Positions 23,482 to 32,483 of a stretch of 64,000 bases of DNA are shown piece after piece (the stretch's first letter is position 1; the number at the start of each line of letters is the position of its first letter). The stretch spans positions 62,001 through 126,000 of the forward strand of contig NZ_SJSN01000007.1 in NCBI RefSeq assembly GCF_004331675.1, in the 5' to 3' direction. This stretch comes from Pedobacter frigidisoli. Its GTDB lineage: Bacteria; Bacteroidota; Bacteroidia; Sphingobacteriales; Sphingobacteriaceae. Both the position numbers and the translations under genes were made by a program. The notes below the pieces were generated by a model. It did no database searches. It was not told the origin of the DNA and saw only the letters and a list, made by a program, of their open reading frames with translations.

Positions 23482-26025
23482 TTACCTAATTAGCGTGATG
23501 GAGCCAGAATACCTCACACTATTTTCAGAAAGGTTGGTGCCCGATATTACGTAATAATAAACACCAACTGGAAGCTGGTTTCCCTTAAAATCTCCTTTCC
23601 AGTTATCGAAGATGTTATCGGTAAAAAAGATTTGATTACCGTAGCGGTTATAAATCTGGATTCGGTATTTTTTCAGATTGGTAATGCCAACAACAAGGTT
23701 ATCGTTTACACCGTCGCCGTTAGGAGAGAATGCATTAGGAACAAAAATCGAAGCTTCCTTTTTTACCAATAAATCACCTTGAATGATGGAGGTTGAGCAA
23801 CCATTCTTAGAAAAAGCAGTTAGCTTAATCTTAAAAATTCCATCGATTTGATATCTGTGCGTTGGACTTAGATCAGTTGAAGTAAATCCGTCGCCGAACT
23901 CCCAAAGATAAAAATCTGCAAATTTAGAGGTGTTAATGAATGTTATTGGAGCCGGAACCGAAAACTTCACATTAAAACTTGGTTCTGTGTAAAAGTTGGC
24001 TATAGGAATTCTGGCAATTTCTGGGATAGTGATACTGGCTGGATCAGAAGTACAAGTACCAGAAGTAAGGGTAACTACATATTCCCCAGCCTGATTAAAA
24101 TCTGTAATCGGAATTTCCACGCTGCTTGTACTTGCATTAAACTTGTTTGGGCCTGTCCAAGCGTAAACAATGCCATCCAATTCTGGAACTGATAATTTAA
24201 TGATATCCTTCAAACAAAATAAAGCTTGGTTAACTGCAATTTCTGGCTTCTCGGGTTTTAGCTCCACCAAAATATCATGACTTATTGTAGAGGTACATCC
24301 GTTAGGCGTTTCCACAGTTAGGGTTAGGGTTTTTAATCCTGGAGTGTCAAATGTCAAAACCCTGCTATCGTTTAATGTGGTGATTTCACTCTTAACACCT
24401 GGTCCAAAATCCCACATAAGTTTGGTGTATTTTGTGGAGGCATTTACAATGGAGAAACTTTGGTTTGCCTCGCATTTGTTGTTAACTTCGATAGAAAATA
24501 TAGCTTCGGGCTTTAAATCAACCGAAAGAATTTCCACGCTATTCACCTCACTTACACAATCTCCAACTTGAATATATAAACTGTAAATACCAACATTTTC
24601 AACTCCTGTAATCGGGATTTCTGGATTTTGGTTTTCCGATAAAAATCCATTCGGTCCTGTCCAATGGTAAGTGGCTAAATCTAAAAAGGGAGTGGAGAGT
24701 TTGAGGATGTCGCCCTCGCATAAAGTTACATCCGATGGTGTTATAATTGGCTTATCGGGTGTTTTGGCAACGATGATTGTTTCTGTGTTAATCACATTAC
24801 AGCCATTTGTAGATTTGGCTTCTAAAACAATAACTTTTAAACCAGGCGTACTGTAAGTAATCGTAAAAGGCCCTTCGCCAGTTGCTGTTGATAAACTTGC
24901 ACCATCACCAAATTCCCATTTCAATGATGCATAATTTGTTGCATTACTTGTAAAGGTGTAAGCTTGATTATCGGTACAAGGATTTAGTTTTTGAACTTCA
25001 ATTTCTGCAGTTGGCCCAGCGAAATCTGCTGTTCCATCAAATTCTAGGGTAAAGCCGTTATTAGCTTCATCATAATTATTGACCAGCAAGGCATAAACAT
25101 GGTCTTCAACTAAATCTGCATATTTAACAAAACCATTCTGGCCTTGATTACACCCGCCAGCTTCTGTTAAATCGGTCTCTGTTAAGCTTAAACCAGTTTT
25201 ATAGTAGGTCGGGGTACAGGTAACGCCACTCCCGGCGGCACATCTTATTGCTGCAGCGGCATTCATGTTACTACAATCGCCATTCAAGCCTAAATCATAA
25301 AATACCCAATCGATGTCATTTGTAGTTACCGTTGGCGTAATTGTAAAAGTAAAACTACCAGCTTTCGAAGCCTTAAACATATACCAAGCTGTGTTAGCTT
25401 CGTTTCCGTCTAGGCAAGTGCCAATGGTTTCGGTCAGATTATTTCCTCCACCAGCAACATTTAGTTGCGTAAAAGTTTCTTTAGAGCATAATATAGAGAA
25501 AGTACCACAATCTTGACCAGGCTGTAATGGTGGGAAATAATTATCTACACACAGCTTGAATGTTCCAGTGTTATCATTAAAGGCACTTATTCTAATATAA
25601 TATACCTGACCAAGTTTTAAGCCGCCTTTGTACATTGCATTAACATTGATCGAAATTGAGGTTGCAGCTGGTATTTCGGTAATGAAATTTGTCAACGGAT
25701 CAAATGTGTACAACGCCAATAAGGGAATTAGCATAGTATTGGTATTATTGCCATTCACTTGCCCAGTGGCATAAATATTTACATCAGTTTTAGTAGCGGT
25801 AAATTTAAACCAAACATCCTTGCCAACATTCGACCAATTCATTGGCTTGTTATAGCTGCTAGCAGTAGCATCGATATTGCTGTAGGCAGCATCTTCACTG
25901 CAGAACGCAGTTGTGTTGGTTATCGTAATTGCATTCAACAAATCATCATTTACAGGAGCTGCAAACTTTGCAAAAACGGCAAGGTTTGTGAGTATAAAAA
26001 ATATAAGTGCTAATGAGAAACGCAT
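23482..26025 (-). CDS. Secreted PKD-domain protein with T9SS type B (gliding-motility) C-terminal domain
   Basis: The 847-residue protein begins with signal peptide MRFSLALIFFILTNLAVFA. An N-terminal jelly-roll-like region (about 25-340) precedes several PKD/Ig-like modules recognisable by WEFGDG, WDFGPG and WEFGDGFTSTDLSPTH, spaced with short TWTGPNG-type Ig modules. The last 90 residues carry the sorting domain: NAFSPNGDGVNDNLVV, YNRYGNQIFF and NWKGDFKG, ending SGSITLIR. That tail is recognised by the type IX secretion system, so the protein is exported to the cell surface or medium. It probably acts in adhesion or polymer binding; no catalytic domain is visible. Confidence 0.92.
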   Translation of the reverse strand: MRFSLALIFFILTNLAVFAKFAAPVNDDLLNAITITNTTAFCSEDAAYSNIDATASSYNKPMNWSNVGKDVWFKFTATKTDVNIYATGQVNGNNTNTMLIPLLALYTFDPLTNFITEIPAATSISINVNAMYKGGLKLGQVYYIRISAFNDNTGTFKLCVDNYFPPLQPGQDCGTFSILCSKETFTQLNVAGGGNNLTETIGTCLDGNEANTAWYMFKASKAGSFTFTITPTVTTNDIDWVFYDLGLNGDCSNMNAAAAIRCAAGSGVTCTPTYYKTGLSLTETDLTEAGGCNQGQNGFVKYADLVEDHVYALLVNNYDEANNGFTLEFDGTADFAGPTAEIEVQKLNPCTDNQAYTFTSNATNYASLKWEFGDGASLSTATGEGPFTITYSTPGLKVIVLEAKSTNGCNVINTETIIVAKTPDKPIITPSDVTLCEGDILKLSTPFLDLATYHWTGPNGFLSENQNPEIPITGVENVGIYSLYIQVGDCVSEVNSVEILSVDLKPEAIFSIEVNNKCEANQSFSIVNASTKYTKLMWDFGPGVKSEITTLNDSRVLTFDTPGLKTLTLTVETPNGCTSTISHDILVELKPEKPEIAVNQALFCLKDIIKLSVPELDGIVYAWTGPNKFNASTSSVEIPITDFNQAGEYVVTLTSGTCTSDPASITIPEIARIPIANFYTEPSFNVKFSVPAPITFINTSKFADFYLWEFGDGFTSTDLSPTHRYQIDGIFKIKLTAFSKNGCSTSIIQGDLLVKKEASIFVPNAFSPNGDGVNDNLVVGITNLKKYRIQIYNRYGNQIFFTDNIFDNWKGDFKGNQLPVGVYYYVISGTNLSENSVRYSGSITLIR

Positions 26026-26123
26026 ATTGTAAAACTATCAAAAAATGTTTTCTTTTAAGAAGATTTGAATTGTTAATGATTTGTTAATAGTAAACTTGCA
26101 ACTTACGCTCAATCAACGTATAA

Positions 26124-27461
26124 ATGATTAAAGCAAGCGATTTTGGACCTGATTTTTTGTGGGGTGTTGCAGGTGCAGCAGCCCAAGTAGAAGGTGCAGC
26201 TTTAGAATATGGTAAAGGTCCATCCATTTGGGATACATTTTCGGCAAAAAACGGAAAAATTAAAAAGGGAAATAAGCTGGCCATTGCTTGCGATTTTTAT
26301 CATAAATATGTAGAGGATATTGCCTTAGTAAAGTTTTTAGGATTTAAGGTTTTTCGCTTTTCCATTGCATGGGCCAGGATTTTGCCATTTGGTAATGGAG
26401 GGATCAATCAAGAAGGGATACGATTTTACCATAATGTAATCGATGAATGTTTATCGAATGGAATTTCTCCATACGTAACGCTATACCATTGGGATTTGCC
26501 ACAAGCTTTAGAGAATGAGGGCGGCTGGACAAGTTTCACCATTAATGAGGCATTTAATCATTTTGTTCGAATTTGTGCCAAAGAATACGGAGATAAAGTA
26601 AAAAATTGGATTGTGCTGAATGAACCATTTGGTTACACTTCTTTGGGTTATATGTTAGGTGTACATGCGCCAGGTAAAACGGGATTGAGTAATTTCTTTC
26701 CGGCAATTTTACATACTGCATTGGCGCAAGCGGATGGAGGTAAAATTCTACGTTCGGAAATAAGCAATGCAAATATTGGGACTACTTATTCTTGCTCAGA
26801 AATTATTCCAAATACACAGAGTGATAACGATCTTCTAGCTGCAAAGCGGATAGATTGTTTAATGAATCGACTTTTTGTGGAGCCTGCCCAAGGTTTAGGT
26901 TTCCCTACTGGAGATTGGGATGTGTTGGAGAAATTTCAGATTGAATATGGAACTTGGCGATTAAAGGAAAGGATGAAATTTGATTTCGATTTTATTGGCT
27001 TACAAAACTACTTTCCCTTAACGATAAAATATAATGCCTTTATTCCGGTTATTCAGGCCTGGGAAGTAAAGGCAAAGACCAGAAAGAAACCACATACGGC
27101 AATGGGTTGGGAGGTAAATGCTGATAGTTTCTTTAATATCATTAAGCAGTTTGCTGCCTATCCAAATATCAAAAATATCATGATTACTGAAAATGGTGCA
27201 GCTTATCATGATAAATTAGTTAATGATAGCATTGTGGATGTAGAACGTATTGAATATTTTAAACTTTATTTAGCCGCATTATTAAGGGCTAAGCATGAGG
27301 GAATAAATATTACAGGTTATATGGCATGGACACTTATGGATAATTTTGAATGGGCCGAGGGTTTTAATGCACGTTTCGGATTGGTACATACTGATTTCAA
27401 AACCCTGAAACGCACCATAAAATATTCGGGATATTGGTGGCAGGAGTTTTTGGATAATTAG
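26124..27461 (+). CDS. Beta-glucosidase, glycoside hydrolase family 1
   Basis: The 445-residue GH1 enzyme has no signal peptide, hence is cytoplasmic. It begins FGPDFLWGVAGAAAQVEGAA, the GH1 entry motif. The acid/base Glu167 lies in VLNEPFGY and the nucleophile Glu356 in ITENGAAYHD. TLYHWDLPQALE and AWTLMDNFEWAEGFNARFGL are also conserved. It hydrolyses terminal beta-linked sugars, most often cellobiose-type glucosides; the exact sugar is not readable. No SusC/SusD pair is adjacent. A palindromic tract (27473-27552) follows. Confidence 0.95.
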   Translation: MIKASDFGPDFLWGVAGAAAQVEGAALEYGKGPSIWDTFSAKNGKIKKGNKLAIACDFYHKYVEDIALVKFLGFKVFRFSIAWARILPFGNGGINQEGIRFYHNVIDECLSNGISPYVTLYHWDLPQALENEGGWTSFTINEAFNHFVRICAKEYGDKVKNWIVLNEPFGYTSLGYMLGVHAPGKTGLSNFFPAILHTALAQADGGKILRSEISNANIGTTYSCSEIIPNTQSDNDLLAAKRIDCLMNRLFVEPAQGLGFPTGDWDVLEKFQIEYGTWRLKERMKFDFDFIGLQNYFPLTIKYNAFIPVIQAWEVKAKTRKKPHTAMGWEVNADSFFNIIKQFAAYPNIKNIMITENGAAYHDKLVNDSIVDVERIEYFKLYLAALLRAKHEGINITGYMAWTLMDNFEWAEGFNARFGLVHTDFKTLKRTIKYSGYWWQEFLDN

Positions 27462-27472
27462 ATTTTCCCGCC

Positions 27473-27552
27473 GATATCGCAGAAAAGGATCGCGGATTAA
27501 AAAAGATTCTTTTATAATTGCAAAGGTAAAGATCTGCGAAAATCTGCGATAT
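27473..27552. repeat. Word palindrome after the GH1 gene
   Basis: ATATCGCAGA (27474-27483) is perfectly complementary to TCTGCGATAT (27543-27552). The inner part repeats related words (GGATCGCGGATT on the left, GATCTGCGAAAATCTGCG on the right). It fills most of the space between two plus-strand genes. Confidence 0.6.
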
Positions 27553-27596
27553 GTTATCATTTTAAATCTGCAGGAAAATTTTGTTACCTTGGATGC

Positions 27597-28028
27597 ATGA
27601 ATGATAGAACAATAGTTTACAGTACGTACTACAACGCGATGGAAGCGAATATCATTAGAGCCAAGTTGGAAGATTCTGGTTTTTCATGCTTCCTTGCTGA
27701 TGAAAATGTGGCTACCATAAACCCACTCTATAACCAAGCTATTGGTGGTATCAAACTTATTGTTTTTGAAAGGGATGTTGAAAATATCAATCAGTTACTA
27801 GTTGAAGATAATAGTACAAATTTAGATCTTGAAACTGAAAATTTTCCCGATGCAAATGATGGATCAAATGTTTGCGAGAAATGTGGTTCTACCAATGTGA
27901 GTTACGGCACAGCTACTAAAGAGAAATACGGTTTGTTTGCGAATATGCTTTCTTTTATCACCTTTTCGCCACCAGTAGTTGCAAAAAAATGTTTTCACTG
28001 TTATGATTGTGGTCATGAGTTTAATTAG
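27597..28028 (+). CDS. DUF2007-type protein with C-terminal zinc ribbon
   Basis: In this 143-residue protein, residues 1-75 match DUF2007 (IVYSTYYNAMEANIIRAKLE, then SGFSCFLADENV and NQAIGGIKLIVFERD). DUF2007 is a small fold related to PII-like signalling domains. Residues 97-143 add a four-cysteine zinc ribbon, CEKCGS then KKCFHCYDCGHEFN. The function is unknown; the combination suggests a regulator or metal-dependent adaptor, which is inference. The gene is likely transcribed alone. The downstream gap carries an REP-like copy and the aconitase terminator. Confidence 0.82.
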   Translation: MNDRTIVYSTYYNAMEANIIRAKLEDSGFSCFLADENVATINPLYNQAIGGIKLIVFERDVENINQLLVEDNSTNLDLETENFPDANDGSNVCEKCGSTNVSYGTATKEKYGLFANMLSFITFSPPVVAKKCFHCYDCGHEFN

Positions 28029-28054
28029 GGTTTATTGCACTTGCCAAATTGTCT

Positions 28055-28147
28055 AAACCCGATATTCGCGAATGCCGATTTTTCTTCGGCAGCAGCATTA
28101 GCGGGACCGAGCCTAACCCAAGAATTACTGTAATTGCTTTCCAAATA
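28055..28147 (-). repeat. REP-like dispersed repeat, subtype 2, copy 3
   Basis: On the minus strand: TTTGGAAAGCAATTACAGT, CGGTCCCGCT, the hairpin CTGCCGAAGAAAAATCGGC, then ATTCGCGAATATCGGGTTT. Block order matches the copies at 3948 and 30638. Confidence 0.65.
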
Positions 28148-28182
28148 AAAAATCCCGTTCTGCTTTTAACAAAACGGGATTG
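28146..28182 (-). terminator. Terminator of the aconitase gene
   Basis: AATCCCGTT (28151-28159) pairs with AACGGGATT (28173-28181). On the minus strand the stem is followed by TTTTTTA. It lies 24 bp past the aconitase stop. Confidence 0.8.
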
Positions 28183-28205
28183 TATAAACTTTCTGCTTTC
28201 GTCTT

Positions 28206-30485
28206 TTAGCTTTGTGCCTTAAGCGCAGCTTCTCTTCTGATGATATTTAATGCACCACCTGCAACAAACCACTCAATTTGTTGAGCATTGTAACTATGGT
28301 TAACGAAAAATTGCTCTTCCGTTCCATCTGCATGGTGTAAAACCAAAGTTAAAGGTACATCTGGCGTAAATGTAGTTAAGCCAATAATGTCGACCATATC
28401 ATCTTCTAGAATCTTATCGTAATCATCTTTATCAGCAAATGTTAAGCCTAACATACCTTGTTTCTTAAGGTTTGTTTCGTGGATACGAGCGAAAGATTTA
28501 ACCAAAACAGCACGAACACCTAAGTGACGAGGTTCCATAGCCGCATGTTCACGAGAAGAACCTTCGCCATAGTTTTCATCACCAACTACAATAGAGCCGA
28601 TTCCTGCAGCTTTATAATCGCGTTGAGTTGCCGGAACTGGGCCGTATTCGCCAGTTAATTCATTTTTAACGTTATCAGTTTTATCGTTGAAGTAATTAAC
28701 TGCGCCAATAAGCATGTTGTTAGAAATATTATCTAAGTGACCACGGAATTTTAACCACGGACCAGCCATAGAAATATGATCTGTTGTACATTTACCTTTA
28801 GCCTTAATTAAAAGTTTCAAGCCTTTTAAGTCTGTACCTTCCCAAGGTGTAAATGGATCTAATAATTGTAAACGGTGCGAAGTTGGAGAAACCAAAACCT
28901 CTACCGATGAACCATCAGCAGCTGGTGCTTGGAAACCTGCATCTTCAACAGCGTAACCATTAACAGGTAATTCATCTCCAACAGGTGGATCTAATTTTAC
29001 TTGTTCGCCCTTATCGTTGGTTAACGTATCAGTTAATGGGTTGAAACCTAAATCTCCAGCAATTGCAATAGCTGCAACCATTTCTGGTGAAGCTACGAAA
29101 GCGAAAGTATTTGGATTACCATCAGCACGTTTAGCAAAGTTTCTGTTAAATGAATGTACGATTGTATTTTTTTCTGCTTTTTCTGCGCCTGTTCTGTCCC
29201 ACATACCAATACATGGTCCGCAAGCGTTGGTGAAAATTGTAGCATCTAAATCTTCGAAAGTTTTCAAATAACCATCTCTATTTGCAGTATAACGAACTTG
29301 CTCAGAACCTGGATTAATACCAAATGAAGATTTTGTAGTTAAACCTTTTGCAATAGCTTGGTTTGCAATTGATGCTGCTCTTGATAAATCCTCGTAAGAA
29401 GAGTTGGTACAAGAACCAATTAATCCCCATTCTACTTTTAATGGCCAGCCATTTTTCTCCGCCTCAATTTTCATTTGAGAAACTGGAGTAGCTAAATCTG
29501 GAGTAAAAGGACCGTTTAAATAAGGTTCTAATTCATCAAGATTAATTTCAATTACTTGGTCGAAATAATTTTCTGGATCTGCATAAACAGCATCATCACC
29601 AGTTAAATATTCTTTTATTTTATTTGCTTCATCAGCAACTTCGTTTCTATTGGTAGCACGTAAATAACGTTCCATGCTTTCATCGTAACCGAAAGTAGAA
29701 GTAGTTGCACCAATTTCGGCACCCATATTACAAATGGTTCCTTTGCCAGTACAGCTTAAGTTAATAGCGCCATCGCCAAAATATTCTACAATTGCACCTG
29801 TACCGCCTTTTACGGTTAAAATACCAGCAACCTTTAAAATTACATCCTTAGCAGAAGTCCAGCCGCTTAATTTACCTGTTAATTTAACACCGATTAATTT
29901 AGGGAATTTAAGTTCCCAAGGTAAACCAGCCATTACATCACAAGCATCAGCACCACCAACACCAATAGCAACCATACCTAAACCACCTGCATTAACAGTG
30001 TGAGAGTCGGTACCAATCATCATTCCACCTGGGAAAGCATAATTTTCTAAAACTACTTGGTGAATAATACCTGCTCCTGGTTTCCAGAAACCGATACCAT
30101 ATTTATTTGATACAGAAGAAAGGAAGTCAAAAACTTCAGCACTTTCTGTTTTAGCATGAGGTAAATCTATTGCAGCGCCTTCTTTAGCGGTAATCAAGTG
30201 ATCGCAATGAACCGTTGAAGGAACAGCAACTTGCGGGCGACCAGCTTGCATAAATTGCAAAAGTGCCATTTGCGCCGTTGCATCTTGCATAGCTACACGG
30301 TCTGGAGCGAAATCTACGTAATCTGTTCCGCGAGAGAATGCTTTTTTAGGATCGCCATCCCAAAGGTGAGCATACAATATTTTTTCTGATAATGTTAAAG
30401 GTCTGCCAACTACTTTACGAGCTGCATCTACGCGGCTCCCGAAGTTTGCATAAACCTTTTTAATCATGTCTATATCAAAAGCCAT
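28206..30485 (-). CDS. acn: Aconitate hydratase (mitochondrial-type aconitase)
   Basis: The 759-residue TCA-cycle enzyme interconverts citrate and isocitrate. The 4Fe-4S cysteines appear in [13 protein letters not shown] and ACGPCIGMW. The swivel-domain substrate site is [21 protein letters not shown], and [27 protein letters not shown], read in two parts, is also conserved. Length and an early start [15 protein letters not shown] fit the compact eukaryote-like aconitases of Bacteroidetes, not AcnB. A 21-bp palindrome sits 95 bp before its start (30580-30600) and may be regulatory. The gene is monocistronic with its own terminator. Confidence 0.96.
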   Translation of the reverse strand: MAFDIDMIKKVYANFGSRVDAARKVVGRPLTLSEKILYAHLWDGDPKKAFSRGTDYVDFAPDRVAMQDATAQMALLQFMQAGRPQVAVPSTVHCDHLITAKEGAAIDLPHAKTESAEVFDFLSSVSNKYGIGFWKPGAGIIHQVVLENYAFPGGMMIGTDSHTVNAGGLGMVAIGVGGADACDVMAGLPWELKFPKLIGVKLTGKLSGWTSAKDVILKVAGILTVKGGTGAIVEYFGDGAINLSCTGKGTICNMGAEIGATTSTFGYDESMERYLRATNRNEVADEANKIKEYLTGDDAVYADPENYFDQVIEINLDELEPYLNGPFTPDLATPVSQMKIEAEKNGWPLKVEWGLIGSCTNSSYEDLSRAASIANQAIAKGLTTKSSFGINPGSEQVRYTANRDGYLKTFEDLDATIFTNACGPCIGMWDRTGAEKAEKNTIVHSFNRNFAKRADGNPNTFAFVASPEMVAAIAIAGDLGFNPLTDTLTNDKGEQVKLDPPVGDELPVNGYAVEDAGFQAPAADGSSVEVLVSPTSHRLQLLDPFTPWEGTDLKGLKLLIKAKGKCTTDHISMAGPWLKFRGHLDNISNNMLIGAVNYFNDKTDNVKNELTGEYGPVPATQRDYKAAGIGSIVVGDENYGEGSSREHAAMEPRHLGVRAVLVKSFARIHETNLKKQGMLGLTFADKDDYDKILEDDMVDIIGLTTFTPDVPLTLVLHHADGTEEQFFVNHSYNAQQIEWFVAGGALNIIRREAALKAQS

Positions 30486-30579
30486 CGATTTTATTGGTTA
30501 AAAGGTAATACTTCTATTCTATTAGCTGCGAATTTACAAAAAAAATATGCCTATAGCAGTCATACTTAAATCATTGTAT

Positions 30580-30600
30580 TATTTAGGATTATTCTAAATA
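30580..30600. promoter_or_regulatory. Possible operator upstream of aconitase
   Basis: TATTTAGGAT-T-ATTCTAAATA is a 21-bp palindrome with 9 of 10 arm positions matching, 95 bp upstream of the aconitase ATG. The shape (TTAG...CTAA) recalls DtxR/IdeR-type metal-regulator sites. In AT-rich DNA a few such palindromes are expected by chance in a window this size, so confidence is low. Confidence 0.3.
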
Positions 30601-30637
30601 AAACGTGATGCAAACGCTTAAAATATTGTGCCTAATT

Positions 30638-30725
30638 TCTTGGAGCGCAATGGCAGTTTTTCAATTAAAGTTTGTTCCCGCTTTTCCTCCTGCCGATGAA
30701 GAATCGGCATCCGTTCAATCGGGGC
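30638..30725 (+). repeat. REP-like dispersed repeat, subtype 2, copy 4
   Basis: CTTGGAGCGCAATGGCAGT, TTTCAATTAAAGTTTG, TTCCCGCTTTT, the hairpin CTGCCGATGAAGAATCGGCA and CCGTTCAATCGGGG follow the block order of the copy at 3948-4049. Confidence 0.65.
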
Positions 30726-30840
30726 TAGCTAATAATGGAGTGGCTTCAAACTCTGTCACGAAGTAATAAGGAACTGTGAATGATAGTAAAAGCTTGAAAA
30801 ATGAAGTGGTTGCTAACTTTTGATGGGGTGTTCATTCCTT

Positions 30841-31605
30841 TCCTATCGCAATATTTACCACCCCCATACCCCTCCTAAAATAGGAGGGGAGTCGTAAGTA
30901 CTTAGGGAAATTAATTGTATTTATTTTTGGCTTTCTGGTTGAACCCACATACTTAAATATTGCGATAACATTTTCAATAAGCATTGTCCAACTCCCCTCC
31001 TTACTTTCAAGGAGGGGATAAGGGGTGGTTTATCCTTTAGTACGGATTCTTATTGCTCGAATATTTGTTAAAGTACTTATAGCTAGATTATTAATTATTT
31101 TAAATCGCAATATTTACCACCCCTCGCCCCTCCTAAAATAGGAGGGGAGTCGTAAGTACTTAGGGAAATTATTTGCATTTATTATTGGCTCTACGGTTGA
31201 ACCCACACACTTAAATATTGCGATAACATTTTCAGTAAGCATTGTCCAACTCCCCTCCTTGCTTTCAAGGAGGGGATAAGGGGTGGTTTATCCTGAAGTA
31301 CGGATTCTTGTTACTCGACTATTTATTCGTGCCTATAATTAGATTATTTAATCCTTTCCTATCGCAATATTTACCACCCCCATACCCCTCCTAAAATAGG
31401 AGGGGAGTCGTAAGTACTTAGCAAGATTACCTGCATTTAATTTTGGCTCTACGGTTGAACCCACATACTTAAATATTGCGATAACATTTTCAATAAGCAT
31501 TGTCCAACTTCCCTCCTTACTTTCAAGGAGGGGATAAGGGGTGGTTTATCCTTGATTACGGATTCTTTTAATCGAGTATTTACTAAAGTACCTATCCCTC
31601 GGAAT
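30841..31605. repeat. Three tandem copies of a ~258-bp unit with nested inverted repeats
   Basis: Units begin at ATCGCAATATTTACCACC: 30845, 31104 and 31361 (spacings 259 and 257). Each contains ATCGCAATATTT answered by AAATATTGCGAT about 120 bp on, the hairpin CCCCTCCTAAAATAGGAGGGG, a second hairpin CCCCTCC-TTACTTTCAA-GGAGGGG, and ACCACCCC answered by GGGGTGGT. Differences between copies are scattered single bases and short changes. There is no long ORF and no codon-like pattern. The nested complementarity would allow each unit to fold almost completely as RNA or single-stranded DNA. Confidence 0.93.
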
Positions 31606-31753
31606 CAATTACTGATATGAAGCATATTTCAACTGTTCATTAACGAACATTAATGTTCAGTTCCGAACGCATCAACTTATTAAAATGGCTATTAATTGTG
31701 ATTAATAGACCATTAGACAGACAAAGTTTTATTGGCACAACAATGGCTTATCG

Positions 31754-32410
31754 CTACAACGTTGAAAAAGTAAAACCTTGATCTGTAAAATATTTTAAAA
31801 CCCGTGGCAGTGCATATTCCAATCGATCAAAGGCTTTTAAGCTATCGTGAAAAACGATTATTGATCCGTTTTGGGTATTTTTTATCACATTGTGATAACA
31901 TTTTTCGGGGGCAAGATTGATGTCAAAATCACCGCTGAGTACATCCCACATGATGATTTTGAGTTTGGAGTCACTAGTTTGGAGTTGGGAGTTGGACTCC
32001 GAACTCCAAACTAGTGACTCCAAACTTCTTATCTGACTCTTCTTAATCCTCCCATAAGGTGGCCGGAAAAGATTAGTTTTAGTAAGTGTTTGGCATTTTA
32101 AAGTATTTTCAATATAGGTTTTATCGTCGGTTTTCCAGCCTTTTAAATGGTTAAATGTATGGTTTCCGATGGCATGCCCGTCGCTTTTTACACGTTCAAA
32201 AACTTCGGGATGTTTTACAATATTATTGCCAATGCAAAAAAATGTAGCTTTAGCATTAAAAGCTTTTAAAGTTTTTAATATAAAGTCTGTAACATTGGGT
32301 ATAGGTCCATCGTCAAAGGTCAAATAAATAACTTTATCGGTGCGGGATTTATTCCAAAGTAAGGATGGATAATACCATTTTAGCAGAAGCGGTGATTTGA
32401 TCAGGTACAT
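31754..32410 (-). CDS. Polysaccharide deacetylase (NodB domain) with in-frame palindromic insertion
   Basis: The 218-residue NodB-type deacetylase has the motifs in order: TFDDGP (metal-binding Asp-Asp, about 31-36), HAIGNHTFNH (about 76-85), RPPYGR (about 117-122), and later MWDVLSGDFD and IIVFHDS. Between RPPYGRIKKSQ and IIMWDV lies an extra segment, roughly SLESLVWSSESNSQLQTSDS, encoded by a nearly perfect 63-nt palindrome (31963-32025). The segment is absent from the usual motif spacing and falls in a surface-loop position, so the enzyme may remain active. It removes acetyl groups from chitin- or peptidoglycan-like sugars. There is no obvious signal peptide, though the start is hydrophobic. 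Confidence 0.88.
   Translation of the reverse strand: MYLIKSPLLLKWYYPSLLWNKSRTDKVIYLTFDDGPIPNVTDFILKTLKAFNAKATFFCIGNNIVKHPEVFERVKSDGHAIGNHTFNHLKGWKTDDKTYIENTLKCQTLTKTNLFRPPYGRIKKSQIRSLESLVWSSESNSQLQTSDSKLKIIMWDVLSGDFDINLAPEKCYHNVIKNTQNGSIIVFHDSLKAFDRLEYALPRVLKYFTDQGFTFSTL
31963..32025. repeat. 63-nt palindrome inserted inside the deacetylase gene
   Basis: The left arm 31963-31986 (GTTTGGAGTCACTAGTTTGG then AGTT) is the exact reverse complement of the right arm 32002-32025. The 15-nt centre contains GGAGT-TGG-ACTCC, so the stem nearly continues. The total length is 21 codons, keeping the host frame. Arms repeat the word TTTGGAGT. Confidence 0.93.
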
Positions 32411-32483
32411 TACAAGCCAAAGTTAGTAAATGCTTGTACAGATTTAAATTATTGAAGTTGTTTATATAGATTTGAAACAAATT

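Larger units (their letters stand above)
30486..31753. other. Gene-free block of about 1.27 kb
   Basis: No credible protein or RNA gene was found. From left to right it holds a possible operator (30580-30600), an REP-like copy (30638-30725) and three tandem units of about 258 bp (30841-31605). After these come a perfect 14-bp palindrome GAACATTAATGTTC (31645-31658) inside a cluster of GTTC/GAAC words, and a hairpin CTATTAAT-TGTG-ATTAATAG (31689-31708) close to the deacetylase stop. Confidence 0.75.

Noticed and set aside
30841..31605. CRISPR array
   Set aside because: Units are about 258 bp with no spacers between short repeats and no cas genes; it is a tandem palindromic repeat.
32472..32483. 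TTG start for the TolC gene
   Set aside because: ATG at 32484 leads directly into a normal signal peptide; the same reasoning moved the starts of the ketosynthase (7918), first SusC (47971), second SusC (55375) and antitoxin (40585).
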